From: Loxodes magnus
Taxonomy: Eukaryota > Ciliophora > Karyorelictea > Loxodida > Loxodidae
Direction: 5' to 3'
Assembly (NCBI GenBank): GCA_946699065.1
Contig: CAMPDV010000360.1
Location: 186,001-250,000 of the forward strand
Length of the DNA: 64,000 nt
Below the pieces are notes generated by a model, which was not told the origin of the DNA, ran no database searches, and saw only the letters and a program-made list of their open reading frames with translations. This document shows, piece by piece, positions 1 to 11,149 of the stretch (the first letter of the stretch is position 1; each line of letters opens with the position of its first letter). The position numbers and the translations under genes are program-made.

Positions 1-309
1 AGCTCTTAAGATATAAATTTAGATTTTAAAAAGATTTTATATTGATTTAAGTGAAAAGATAGTAAACTTAAGCATCTAATAAAGATAGAATTTCATAAAA
101 GCTAATTTAAATCATAAGACCTAGAATGTTTAATAGCTAAGTTAAAAATAATTAACACTAAAATCATTTAGAAACTATTCAAGTTCTATTTCAATTTAAA
201 ATTTAAACAGTCAAATACAACTTACTTTTTAAGATTTTAGCGTGGAACACTTTTCTCTTACAAAATTTGGATAGTTAAAGAGAGCAGCATCAGTAGAGAT
301 TCATGCAAT

Positions 310-1126
310 GAAGATAAAAAATAAAAGAAAATATAAATATCTTGAAGATAAAGGATAAGAGAATGCATTATTGAATAAGAGTTAATTACAAAATAGATTA
401 AATTAGAGATAAAAGATAAATAATGTAGAGACCTCTAAATAAACATTATTCATAAATTAGAAAAATTGATAAAAGCACTGAATCATCGATTTTAGTAGAA
501 AACTATTCATAAATTAGAATATCTGAATTTTAGTCATACTTGCAAATCCTATAAATTTGAAAGAGTAGAATCTTATAGAATACCTAAGTCCAAATTAAGA
601 ATCCTCATCCTAAAAGAAAGCAGAAGAAACTTATATTTAAAAAAGAAAGCAAAAAATGCCTATTCAAATATAGACGAAATTGAAACAACACCTAGCTTGT
701 AAGTCTTAAAAGATAAAAAAGAAGAGTAAAACTTATAAAACTAAGTTATCTTATAATAAAACTATATACTCAGAATCTTAAAAATAATAGAAAGTACAAA
801 GAGTACCTAACTTTAATTGCAAAATTTAAGTAAGTCTTCTTAATTGCAAGAGGCATTTTGACTATTGCTTAAGCAAATAAAAAGAAAATTTAAAGAATAA
901 CTACTAATTAAAACTCTAGATGAACTAAATTAGTACTGAAGATTCATTTAAAAGAAACAGATGAAAAGATCATCGCTATTTTAAATGTGTTAAACAAAAC
1001 CCAGACAAATTATTGACGAAATTTTATATTTGGTTATAAAGGAAATATAGCAAAATTATTCTACTCAATCAAAAAGTTATATAAGAACAATTTAACATTA
1101 ATAATAAAAATAAAAGGAGTAATTTA
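310..1126 (+). CDS. Cassette ORF 2, copy A: basic coiled-coil-like protein
   Basis: No family recognised. In the frame containing 364-366 (TGC) the sequence reads as a hydrophilic, Lys/Gln/Glu-rich protein of about 270 residues, with TAA/TAG as Gln. Residue strings such as NAYSNIDEIETTPSLQVL are conserved in the B, C and D copies, which supports the frame over the other two. No in-frame ATG precedes it; ATGs at 303 and 308 are in other frames, so a short 5' intron or a different start is likely. The end is placed just before the GGCGGGAAA site at 1,127 because no clear stop is visible. The copy in C is split by an insertion. Confidence 0.45.
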
Positions 1127-1135
1127 GGCGGGAAA
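1127..1135 (+). promoter_or_regulatory. GGCGGGAAA element (E2F/DP-like site)
   Basis: This GC-rich 9-mer in very AT-rich surroundings is followed by an ATCTAAAATAATAAT-like tract. Identical sites lie at 9,224 (minus), 10,384 (minus), 18,870, 20,179, 21,957, 58,722 and 59,873. The sequence matches the canonical E2F/DP consensus TTTCCCGCC. A regulatory role is inferred. Confidence 0.45.
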
Positions 1136-1328
1136 ATCTAAAATAATAATATTTAAAAGTTGCAAATATTGAAGAGACAAAATTTAAATTTTAAAGTTGA
1201 TATTATAATAATTTAAATAAATTAAGCAACAAACATTAGAGCCAGAAAGATCATGTTAGATTTGCAAAATTAAATGTAAAATATGATATGAAAAGATACT
1301 AGAAACATGATAAAGAGCTAACTGTATT

Positions 1329-2085
1329 TCATATTATTATTTATTTAAATTAGTAAAATTAAGAGTATTTAATCTTAAAAACTGTATTATTAATTAAGAT
1401 AAAATTAATTTAAATGAAATTTAGTATAGTTTATTGTATATATCCATACATAAGAGCAAAGACATCTTATAAAAGATATTTTAATTTCTCAAAATTACTT
1501 TTTTGACTAAATTAACTTGAAAATCTTGCAATAATCAACTTATAGTTAGTATTTCGAAATAAACATTTTATATAAAAGGATTATCGAGATTGTTTCATAA
1601 TCTTGCTTCTGTTTCTACCTAATTTTTTTCTTTCCATTGCCCAAATTTACTCCATAAAAGGAGCTTGATCTTCCTCAATTATGAAGCCATCTATATAAAC
1701 GATAAACAGAGTAAAATAGAATTTACCTGCTAAGCTTAATTTCTTAAAAATATACAACTTCAAATCTTATTTTCAGGAGCAAATCTCTACGAATTGAAAT
1801 TCTTAAGTTCTGTATCAATCATATCTTTAAATAACTGATTCCTTATTTTGCTTTAAACTTCAACTAACTAAATCTTAATGAAGAAAATAATTAAGCATAG
1901 TAAAGAGTTAGAGCCTGATACTTATATAAGTACCATTGCTTTAGTTTTTAAATAAACTTAAACATTTGAGTGAATATGTAAAGCTTTTATCTTCTTCTGC
2001 AGTTAGTTGGTAGAAAGATTAAAGTTATCATAAATTAGTGCTAGTTTAGTAATAAAATCAAATAAATAAGCAGTCTACAAGATAA
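1329..2085 (-). CDS. Cassette ORF 3, copy A (minus strand), unknown
   Basis: On the minus strand this region reads into a mixed hydrophobic/charged protein containing GKFYFTLFIVYIDGFIIEED and ending at a TGA at 1,331-1,329. The GFIIE-DQAPFM core is conserved in B (plus strand, about 8,590-8,880), C (22,372-22,630) and D, which supports coding. At least one frame change occurs around 1,750, so a short intron or an indel is likely. The start is unresolved. The 3' third is present only in A and D. The plus strand could alternatively be the sense strand in part of this region. Confidence 0.35.
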
Positions 2086-2184
2086 AAATTAACTTGAAAT
2101 ATTTTCTTTTATTTATTCATTTACAAATAATATAACTATATTTCAAATCTTGTTCCCAGCTTTCTTGGGTAAAGCAGAGAAAAA

Positions 2185-3070
2185 ATGCCTAGACAAATAA
2201 TAAATGAAGCAAAAATAATAAGAGTCACCTTACCCCAATAATAAACACCTCCTGAGATAACAAGAAAATATTCTAATATACTAATACGAAAAGAACTTAC
2301 ATCTAAATTTTATGAAAAGGAAACTACCATTCAACAGCTTGCATTTTCAGCTTCTAATCTCAAGGAATAGATCATAGTACTTAAAAAAGGAAGTTGAAAA
2401 CTAAGAGATTTATTTTTGAAAGAATAAAACAATTTAAAATTGGAATTATCAACTAGGAGAGGTTTAAGCATATTAATATTTTTAGATTGAACAGAGGTAA
2501 GAAACTTCAAAACTTGGAGACGTAGTAAAAAACAGGAAATGAATCTTCAAAAAATGTAGAAAATTAAGCAAAAAAGATGAAGCTAGAGTAAAAAAAGACT
2601 ATTGCTCAATAATCAAGTAGATAAATAAGGAAGAGATGACATTATTGTGAGAGCTAGTGACATTTATATAAGAGATGCTTATAATTTCAGAAATTAAAGA
2701 AGAAAAATTGACAAAAGAATAAGAAAAATCCTAAAGATTTTAATGCGATTAGAAAGGAGATGGTTACAGAAGAAAATGAAACGAAGAAACATTGAGATTA
2801 AAGCAATACTAAAAATAATATGAAGAAACTGAATGAATCATAGAGAAGAGAGAAATTTAAGATGAAGGAGAACAATTGCAAATGAAGCAACTTATTTAAA
2901 GCTATTATCTGACTGACACTGATAAACATCTTAATTATTTTACATAAATAATGAAACAAAGTACTTAAAAATAAAAATAAAATAATAAGCATCAATAAAA
3001 AGAGAATTATGAGGAACTTTCATTGAATGTAGAACGCAAATAGCTTTAAAATTATTTATTAATTTAAAAT
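2185..3070 (+). CDS. Cassette ORF 4, copy A: coiled-coil protein
   Basis: ATG at 2,185 opens a protein starting MPRQIINEAKIIRV, followed by long Glu/Lys/Gln-rich helices typical of a coiled coil. The C-terminal part, about 2,650-3,060, reads in a different frame (KEEKLTKEQEKSQRF onward), so one intron or indel is needed. Copy C, though diverged, keeps the pattern EL-SKF--KE--IQ-LA in the same frame, which argues for protein-level constraint. No TGA separates it from the surface-protein gene at 3,140, and in A the two are in the same frame. Confidence 0.5.
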
Positions 3071-3139
3071 TTTAACTATTTTTTAAATAAAAATTTATCA
3101 AAAGTAAGTACTTTAACAAAATTTTGTTAGCTAATATAA

Positions 3140-4020
3140 ATGGAAGTGAAGATAAGAATGATTTTTCTATCTACCTTATTTCTTTTTCAAAATTACAGTA
3201 TAGTAGCTCTGTCTAATGAAATATATGTTACAACACCCGAAGTGTTTCAAGCTCTTAATCTGAACTAATCAATAGGAACAAAAGATTTCCCACTAATTTC
3301 AATATCTTAAGCATTATACAATCTAAAGGAAGGTCAATCTCACAAGGTCTTTATGTCTCCACGTAAACATTTAATGGATTGTTTGAATTGTACATAATAC
3401 ATGGATAGTTGTGAAATAGTGAGAGGAGGATCCTAAAGATAAAGAGAAAAAAATATCACTATAAAGACATATGAAAATTGTTCTTAATAGGAATACTAAA
3501 TAGAAATGTGCTTAAACTAATCAAAAATAGCAGAAATACATATCCAAAATAAATCAATTTAAATTTATATGCAAAACGACTATTTATCAATTCAAAACAT
3601 AAAAATAATAGGATGATAATAATAAGAAAGATCTTTCATATTTGCAATTAACTCTTAAATAAGCTTGATAGATAATTAAGTTACTCAAATGAAAAAAAGC
3701 TTTGCCTATCTTACGAATACAAACATTACAAAAATCGAAAATTGTTTCTTTCAATAAAACTCAGCAAAATAAGTGAGTGGCGTTTTTTATTTATGAGGTA
3801 AATCAATAATAGAATTGATTATCTAAACTCAAATAATCGCAAATAACGCTAATAGCGGAGAATTCGGTATTTTATCAAATTCTAATTTAAGTATAATCAA
3901 AAACTGCTTATTTCAATAAAACGCAGTCAAGGAATGAGGTGGTATTTTTTGATTAAAAGATAATTAATTAATAGAATTGATAATCTAATCTGAAATAATC
4001 GCAAATAAAGTTGAAGATGT
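3140..4020 (+). pseudogene. Surface-protein gene, copy A plus strand, truncated
   Basis: Begins MEVKIRMIFLSTLFLFQNYS, a hydrophobic signal peptide shared with the genes at 7,324 (minus), 23,896 and 61,885. A Cys-containing N-terminal domain and about three degenerate beta-helix repeats follow. TGA at 3,614-3,616 aligns with TGG at 24,370-24,372 in copy C, so it probably encodes Trp. Other TGAs in the repeats align with Tyr, Val or Ile in sister units. At about 4,020 the reading runs into the antisense strand of a C-terminal segment, so the Cys-rich and membrane domains are missing. It may be a relic or a sequence donor; an expressed short protein is not excluded. Confidence 0.7.
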
Positions 4021-7000
4021 TGCATTTGAAATAAAAGTAGATGCATTAATACCTTAGATTTATAGGTTATATCATATTTTTTATTAAGATTCAATTTAGG
4101 AATCTAAGTTAAAGCATAAAAGTCAATAATTATCTAACTAATATCTTTATTTATCGTATAAAGAGATTGTAAAACATTAGGCATCATTACTGATATGAAG
4201 CCTGTTATTTTTATCATTTCTTTTAAATACTAAGCAACCCAAAACTATTAACAACTATTGGAGGAGCCATAACTCACAATTAATGTAGAATATCCTAATG
4301 CAGCAGTTATAGAAGCTAAAATAAATTTTATATTTCATGATGATTTTACGTAGCTTTCTGATAATTTTGTTAAGTTTAAGTTACTTATATTATTTTAATC
4401 TATATCCTATTAACTAGAATCATAGTTATCTAAACATTTATTTTAAGTCAATTTCTTAGGATTTAAGCATTAAATACAGCCATCGTTTGTGCATGTGGCA
4501 CAGAAAGAATCGAAATCGATGCAAGAATGGCATAAGTTATCTGCTCCAATATAGTATCCTAAATTGCAACTGGTGCATTGAGATCCTGCTTGATTACATT
4601 ATACGCAATGAGACAAAGCAACTTCGCAATTCTGACATATTCCATTTGCATTGCTATCTTATTATGTTACATCGCAAATATCTAAACATTCATTCAAGGT
4701 CAAAACCTTTGGGCTCTAGCATACAATGCAAATTGCAACTTATGAATCATTTCTTATTTCTTGAGCGCAGAACTAGCAAAATGGAATAACTAGCTAGCAA
4801 TTCTCACATATATTATTTTAATCTATATCCTATTAACTAGAATCGCAGTTATCTAAACATTTATTTTAAGTCAATTTTTTTGAAAGTGAGCACTATCTGC
4901 AGTTTAAACCGTCTTCTGTGCAGATGTCGCAAAACTAAATAATCTAACTGCATGGTTGGCATATAAAATCTTAGTCTTAATCCTGTTCAGATTAAATGCA
5001 ATTAGTTAAGCATTATTAATTTGTTAGCTTGAAAGGATAATAGCAATTAAGACAAATTGTTCCATCACTTGAACAATTTTAGCAATTTTTGATTGAATTA
5101 TTGCAGAAACTACACTCAGATGGAGAAATTTAATAAGTATCTTCAGGACAATTCTAGTAGCATTATCCTAAAAACAATTTCTTTTGGCTTTAGCATTTTA
5201 AACAATTTAGACCATCAATAGAACAAAGCTCACAAAATTAAATTTAATCAGAGCAAAGCTAACATTACTTTTTATTATTAATTCAAAATCCACTTTAACA
5301 AACTAAGCATTCAACTTACAAGGAATTACATTCTAAACAATTTGAAAGAATTTAATCGCATGGCTCGCAAATCAAATTTCCGTCATAATCCTACTCGTTT
5401 GAAGCGCAGTTATCAAGACATCTATTTTAAGATAATTTCTTAGGGAAATAGCACGAATAGCAAATAGAATTATTTTATGAACAAGAAGAACAAAACTCTA
5501 GCGACTATGAGCAAAGAGAACACAAAGTTTCATAACTCTCTTCATAAATAGTCTAAATAAATGAATTTTTATTTTTATCATACAATCAAAAATTGTTACT
5601 AACTTGCTTTTCAAAATTTAAATAAAAATTGTTATTTTCGAATTTTGTAAAATTCAAAATTTATAAATAGGAGAAACCATGAATTTCTTACCTAGGAGCG
5701 AGATAATTTGTTAAGTTATTTGAATCTAAATTTAAAACGAATAATATTAGTACATCTCCAATTTGATGATAATTTTAATAAAAGGCACATCCTTAAACTA
5801 TAGAAATGTTATTATTTAAAAAATCTGAAGAACCAAAAAATCAAATAAAATTATTTTCGGTACTTAATTAATCAATAATAAAGAAATTTTATTATTCAAA
5901 AAACAGTATTCCTTAATTTTGAAAAGTCTGGTCTTAATAAAAAGAAACATTATAAATCTCAAAAATAAAAGATACTTTCAAAAAAGCGAATCATCCACCA
6001 TTTATAGTAAAACCAGCAAAAATCTAAGTCTAAAAAACCAAGGTTAATACTGAGTGATCTGTTAAATAAAAAAAACAAATCGATTTAATTAGTTGAACTT
6101 TTTTGAAATCAGAAAGTTTATATTTTTTCAATAAAAAAAAATATCAATGAAGAGAATACTCTTTTGCAGGCTTTATTTGCGATTAGTTGAGATTGGACCA
6201 GCTAGCTTTTTCGATTAGTCTGCTAAGTAAAAAACTGCTTCGTTAGATTGAGCTGAGTTTTATTGAAGTGAGCAATTTTTATTCTACTTATACTAGAGTT
6301 TTATAATGACGCGAATTCTCTTTTATTAGTCTTATTTGCAATTAATTGAGATTGGACTAGCAAGCTATTGCTTGATTAGTCTGCTAAATAAAAAACTGCT
6401 TCGTAAGATTGTGCTGAGTTTGATTAAAGTAATCAATTTTGATGTTTCTTATACTAGATTTTTATAATAAGTTATCACTCTTTTGCTAACCTTATTTACG
6501 ATAAGTTTGATTGTACTAGCAAATCTTTTCTTTATAAGTCTGCTTCGTAAGATTGAGCTGAGTCTTATTAAAGTGAGATATTTTAGATTCTACTTATACT
6601 AGAGTTATATTATAAGGCGAATCCTCTTTTACATGATTTGTTTGCGATTATTGAGATTGGACCAGCAACTTTTTTGATTAGTCTGATAAGTAAAATGCGA
6701 CTTCGTAAGATTAAGCTGAGTTTTATTTAAGTGAGCTTTTTTTTTATGATTGTATTTTTATAAAAGTAAAAGTTTCTTTCCGTTGATTTACTTAAATTTC
6801 TCCCAAACTTGCTAAGTTTTTATTTCCTTTATTAGGTATTTTTTTATTTTTCTTGGGTTTAATTTTTGAGATTTTAACTACAAATATTTGTTTTGTGAAA
6901 AAATTATGATTTGATATTTTTAGATTATATTACTGCTATTTTTAAATGGATTAAGCACATTTCTTTTTATTTTTCTTATTAAGAACAATTTTCATATATC

Positions 7001-7324
7001 TTTATAGTGATATTTTTTTCTTTATCTTTAGAATCCTCCTCTCAATATTTCACAACTATCTATACATTAATTACAATTCAAACAATCCATTAAATGTTTA
7101 TGTGGAGACATAAAGACTGTGTGAGATTGACCTTCTTTTAGATTGTATAATGCTTAAGATATTGAAATTAGTGGGAAATCTTTTATTCCTATTGATTAGT
7201 TCAGATTAAGAGCTTGAAATACTTCGGGTGTTGTAACATATATTTCATTAGACAGAGCTACTATACTGTAATTTTGAAAAAGAAATAAGGTAGATAGAAA
7301 AACCATTCTTATCTTCACTTCCAT
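4020..7324 (-). CDS. Surface protein, short form, C-terminally truncated (copy B)
   Basis: The minus-strand ATG at 7,324-7,322 opens the same signal peptide and N-terminal domain as the giant gene. A few diverged beta-helix repeats follow (about 6,900-6,080), then a non-repeat beta-helix end and a Cys-rich region (about 5,560-4,430) with CxxC spacing typical of furin-like/GFR repeats. The remaining segment, about 4,430-4,020, corresponds to the giant gene up to about 42,070. The multi-pass membrane part is absent because the sequence collides with the convergent copy at about 4,020. About 1,100 codons with few TGA. This shows the ancestral gene had only a handful of repeats. Function as a secreted or surface protein is inferred. 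Confidence 0.65.
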
Positions 7325-7439
7325 TATTATTAGCTAATAAAAATTCGCTAAAGTACTTGCTTTTTGATAATTTTTTATTTAAAAAATGTCGAAATTTTAA
7401 TTTAATAAATAATTTAAAAATTGATTGCGTTGCAGGGCT

Positions 7440-8290
7440 TAATCTGAGTTACACATAATTCTCTTTTTAGTTCTGTTTATTATTTTCTTTTTATTTTTAA
7501 GTACTTTGTTTCATTATTTATGTAAAGTAATTAAGATACCTTGCAGTGCCTGTTCGATGACCATTTTAAATAAGCTATTTTGCAACTGTTCTCCTTCATC
7601 TTAAATTTCTCTCTTCTCTAGGATTAACTCAGTTTCTTCATTTTATTTTTTGATTTACTTTAATCTCAATGATGCTTCGTTTCGCTTTCTTCTGTAAATA
7701 TATTCTTTCTAATCGCAGTTAAATTTTTTGAATTGCTCTTATTCTTTAGTCAAGAATTTTTCTTGAATTTTTATAATATGAGCATCTCTTTTTTAAATGT
7801 CACTAGTTCTCACAGTAATGTCATCACTTCTTTATATATTTGATTGATCATTGCGCAATTGACTCTGCTTATTCTATCTTCATCTTTTCTACTTAGTTTT
7901 CTATATTTTTGAAAACTCATCACTTGTTTTTATACTACATCTCCAAGTTTTGATGTTTCTTACCTCTTTTCAATCTAAAAATTTCAATATACTCGAAGCT
8001 TTCCTAGTTAGTTCTTCTCATTTTTAAATTGTTTTATTAGTGCTATAATAATCTCTTATTTTTTGACTTTCCTTTTAAATACTATGATTTCTTTCTAGTG
8101 ATTAGAAGCTTTAAGCACCAGTCGTTGAATGGTAATTTCCTTTTTAAAAAAATTTTGATGTAAGTTCTTTTTGTGTTAATATTTTAGAATATTTTCTTTA
8201 ACCAAGAGGTATTTATTACTGAGGAGAATAAAAGCTTTGATATTTTTGCTTCATCTACTATTTGTCTAAGGCTTTTTTTCTGCTTTACCC
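7440..8290 (-). pseudogene. Cassette ORF 4, copy B, degenerate
   Basis: Minus-strand counterpart of the coiled-coil ORF at 2,185-3,070. The position of the start ATG is altered (GCCTTAGAC instead of TGCCTAGAC), as in copy C, and frames differ by indels. The coiled-coil character is still recognisable. It may use another start. Confidence 0.45.
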
Positions 8291-8589
8291 AATAGAAAGC
8301 TAGGAACAAGATTTGAAATATTGGTTTATTATTTTTTTAATTGTATAATTTATTAAAAGAAAACATTTCTAAGGTAATTTTTATCTTTTAGATTGTTTAT
8401 TTATTTTATAACTAAACTAGCACTAATTTATGCTTATTTTAATGTTTCTACCAGCTTACTGCAGAAAAAGATAAAAGTTTTAGATATTCACTAAATGCTC
8501 ATAAATTTTATTTAAAAGCTAAAGCAATGATATTTATTTAAGTATCAGGCTCTAACTTTTTACTATACTTAATTCTTTATTTCATTAAG

Positions 8590-8880
8590 ATTTAGTTAGT
8601 TGAAGTTTAAAGCAAAAATAAGCATTCAATTATTTAAAGGAATGATTAGTACAGAACTTAAGGATTTTAATTCGTAGAGTTTTGCTCCTGAGAATAAGAT
8701 TTGAAGTTACATATTTTTAAGAACTTAAGCTTAGGAGGTAAACTCTATTTTACTCTGTTTATCGTTTATATTAATGGTTTCATAATTGAGGAAGATCAAG
8801 TTCCTTTTATGGAGTAATTTGGCAATAGAAAGAAAAAAATTAGGTAGAAACAAGATTATGAAGCAATCTCGATAATCCTT
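8590..8880 (+). CDS. Cassette ORF 3, copy B
   Basis: Counterpart of the minus-strand ORF at 1,329-2,085, here on the plus strand. The GFIIEEDQ-PFME core is retained around 8,790-8,820. The 3' extension seen in A and D is replaced by unrelated sequence shared with C. No function recognised; the start and end are not defined. Confidence 0.3.
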
Positions 8881-9223
8881 TTCATTTGGTGTTTTTTCGA
8901 AATACTGACTTAAGTTGACAACTTTATTTGAAAAGTACCTCTTTCTTCTGATTTATTAGTTTATGTCTGCAGGCACATCAAAGATTAAATATTCTTAATT
9001 TTACTAATTTTAAATATAATTATAGTAAGAAGTTAAGTTAACTCTTTATCATGTTTCTAGTATCTTTTCATATAATATTTTACATTTAATTTTGCAACTC
9101 TAACAGGATCTTTCTGGCTCTAATGTTTGTTGCTTAATTTATTTAAATTATTATAATATCATTTTTTAAATTTAAATTTTGTCTCTTCAATATTTGCAGC
9201 TTTTAAATATTATTATTTTGGAT

Positions 9224-9232
9224 TTTCCCGCC
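9224..9232 (-). promoter_or_regulatory. GGCGGGAAA element, copy B
   Basis: Plus-strand TTTCCCGCC; same position in the cassette as 1,127, 21,957 and 59,873. Confidence 0.45.
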
Positions 9233-10090
9233 TAAGTTACTCCTTTTATATTTATTATTAATGTTAAATTGTTCTTATATAACTTTTTGTTTTAGTAGAA
9301 TAATTTTGCTATATTTCCTTTATAACCAAATATAAAATTTCGTCAATAATTTGTCTGAATTTTGTTTAACTCATTTAAAATAGTGATGATCTTTTCATCT
9401 GTTTCTTTTAAATGATCTTCAGTACTAATTTAGTTCATCTAGAATTTCAATTAGTAATTTATTCTTTAAATTTTCTTTTTATTTGCTTAAGCAATAGTCA
9501 AAATGCCTCTTGCAATTAAGAAGACTTACTTACATTTTGCAATTAAAGTTAGGTACTCTTTGTACTTTCTATGGTTTCTTAAGATTCTGAGTATATAGTT
9601 TTATTATAAGATAACTTAGTTTTATAAGTTTTACTCTTCTTTTTTATCTTTTAAGACTTACAAGCTAGGTATTGTTTCAATTTCGTCTATATTTGAATAG
9701 GCATTTTTTGCTGTTTTTTTTTAATAATAAGTTTCTTCTGCTTTTTTATAAGATGAGGATTCCTAATCTGGATTTGAGTATTCTATAAGATTCTACTCTT
9801 TCAAATTTATAGGATTTGCAAGTATGACTAAAATTCAGATATTCTAATTTATGAATAGTTTTCTGCTAAAATCTATGATTCAGTGCTTTTATCAATTTTT
9901 CTAATTTCTGAATATCGTTTACTTAGTGATCTCTACATTATTTATCTTTTATCTCTAATTTAATCTATTTTGTAATTAACTCTACTTCAATAATGCATTC
10001 TCTTATCCTTTATCTTCAAGATATTTATATTTTCTTTTATTTTTTATCTTCTTTGTATGAATCTCTCCTGATGCTGCTCTTTAACTATCC
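9233..10090 (-). CDS. Cassette ORF 2, copy B
   Basis: Minus-strand counterpart of the ORF at 310-1,126, with the same Lys/Gln-rich character and the conserved IDEIET motif region. Small indels relative to A and D shift frames, so it may be damaged. No family recognised. Confidence 0.35.
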
Positions 10091-10383
10091 GAATTTTGTA
10101 GGAAAAAAGTATTACAGGCTAAAAATCTTAAAAGATGAGTTGTATTTGACTGTTTAAATTTTAAATTTAAATAGAACTTGATAAGTTTCTAAATGATTTT
10201 AGCATTAATTATTTTTAACTTAGCTATTAAACATTCTAGGTCTTATGATTTAAATTAGCTTTTATGAAATTCTATCTTTATTAGATGTTTAAGTTTACTA
10301 TCTTTTCACCTAAATCAATATAAAATATTTTTAAAATCTAATTTTATATCTTAAGAGCTAATATTTAAAATTATTATTTTAGC

Positions 10384-10392
10384 TTTCCCGCC
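10384..10392 (-). promoter_or_regulatory. GGCGGGAAA element between ORF 1b and ORF 2, copy B
   Basis: TTTCCCGCC on the plus strand; equivalent to 18,870 and 58,722. It lies in the spacer upstream of cassette ORF 2. Confidence 0.45.
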
Positions 10393-10394
10393 TT

Positions 10395-10920
10395 AAATAT
10401 TTATATATTTAAATTCTTTGAGTATAATAATTTTTAAATTCACTTACATAGTCACAATACTTAATCATTTGTTAAATAAATTTAAATCACTATATTTAAA
10501 AGTTTACTATATTTTGAGTTTTCTTCTTTTAATGATTAGAGCTCTTATCCCTTTTTCGAATAAACATTTTATGTAGTCATAGCTCCTTAATCCTTAAAAT
10601 TAAATATAACTCATATATTTTTAATATTTTTCTCTTTTTTTACCATAATTTCTCAAGTTCACTCTTTAGACACTTTCTTCTCTTCATCCATGTGAATATC
10701 AAAGAAATATTTTAAACTTACTTTAATCATTTTCTCAATTTACCAATCTCAGATATCTTTTAAACGTTAGATCGTTTTTGTCAAATAAAATATTCATTAG
10801 ATTTCATTTGCATTAAAACTCTCATTTAACCTTTTTGTAGCATATTTTACTGATTCTATAGCCCTTATGTTTGGTGATGCTTTCTTGTAGTTAGCAAGGT
10901 TATCTTTTCATGTGTCATTC
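10395..10920 (-). CDS. Cassette ORF 1b, copy B
   Basis: Minus-strand counterpart of 18,345-18,865. The N-terminal 100 residues are almost identical between B, C and D, including Trp positions encoded by TGA. Downstream of the MDEE segment B and D differ from C by an indel. No family recognised. Confidence 0.45.
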
Positions 10921-11149
10921 TTAATTTAGTAAATTAAATAAGTTTAGATATAATAAATTAAATGAATTATGAGATTTAATTTAGTAATTTTTACAAATGA
11001 AGTAGTTAAGTGAATGTTTAAGTTAGTCTGGCTTTATATTATTAGAATATCTTATTTAAAATATAGATCTAATATCTTATTTATTTACAATACTTTAATA
11101 TTATTATTTTAATTTTTTTCCTGTCTAAATTATTAGCTTTAATGCTTTT

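Larger units (their letters stand above)
1..4020 (+). repeat. Cassette copy A (left end cut by window)
   Basis: This block starts with the same sequence found at 18,903 (C) and 58,748 (D) in direct orientation and, reverse complemented, ending near 10,360 (B). It carries, in order, a basic coiled-coil ORF, a small minus-strand ORF, a second coiled-coil ORF starting at 2,185, and the 5' part of a surface-protein gene starting at 3,140. Copies A and D are nearly identical over long stretches and share blocks absent from B and C, for example 1,340-1,560. At about 4,020 the plus-strand gene runs into the inverted C-terminal part of another copy. Confidence 0.85.

Noticed and set aside
2150-2480. 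Minus-strand reading with a good membrane helix over cassette ORF 4
   Set aside because: The plus-strand coiled-coil reading is conserved in the diverged C copy and begins with a suitable ATG; the minus reading is not kept in B and C.
4487-4789. Plus-strand ATG ORF of 100 codons (also at 63,233-63,535)
   Set aside because: It is the antisense of the Cys-rich region; the minus strand gives regular CxxC spacing identical to the giant gene's plus strand.
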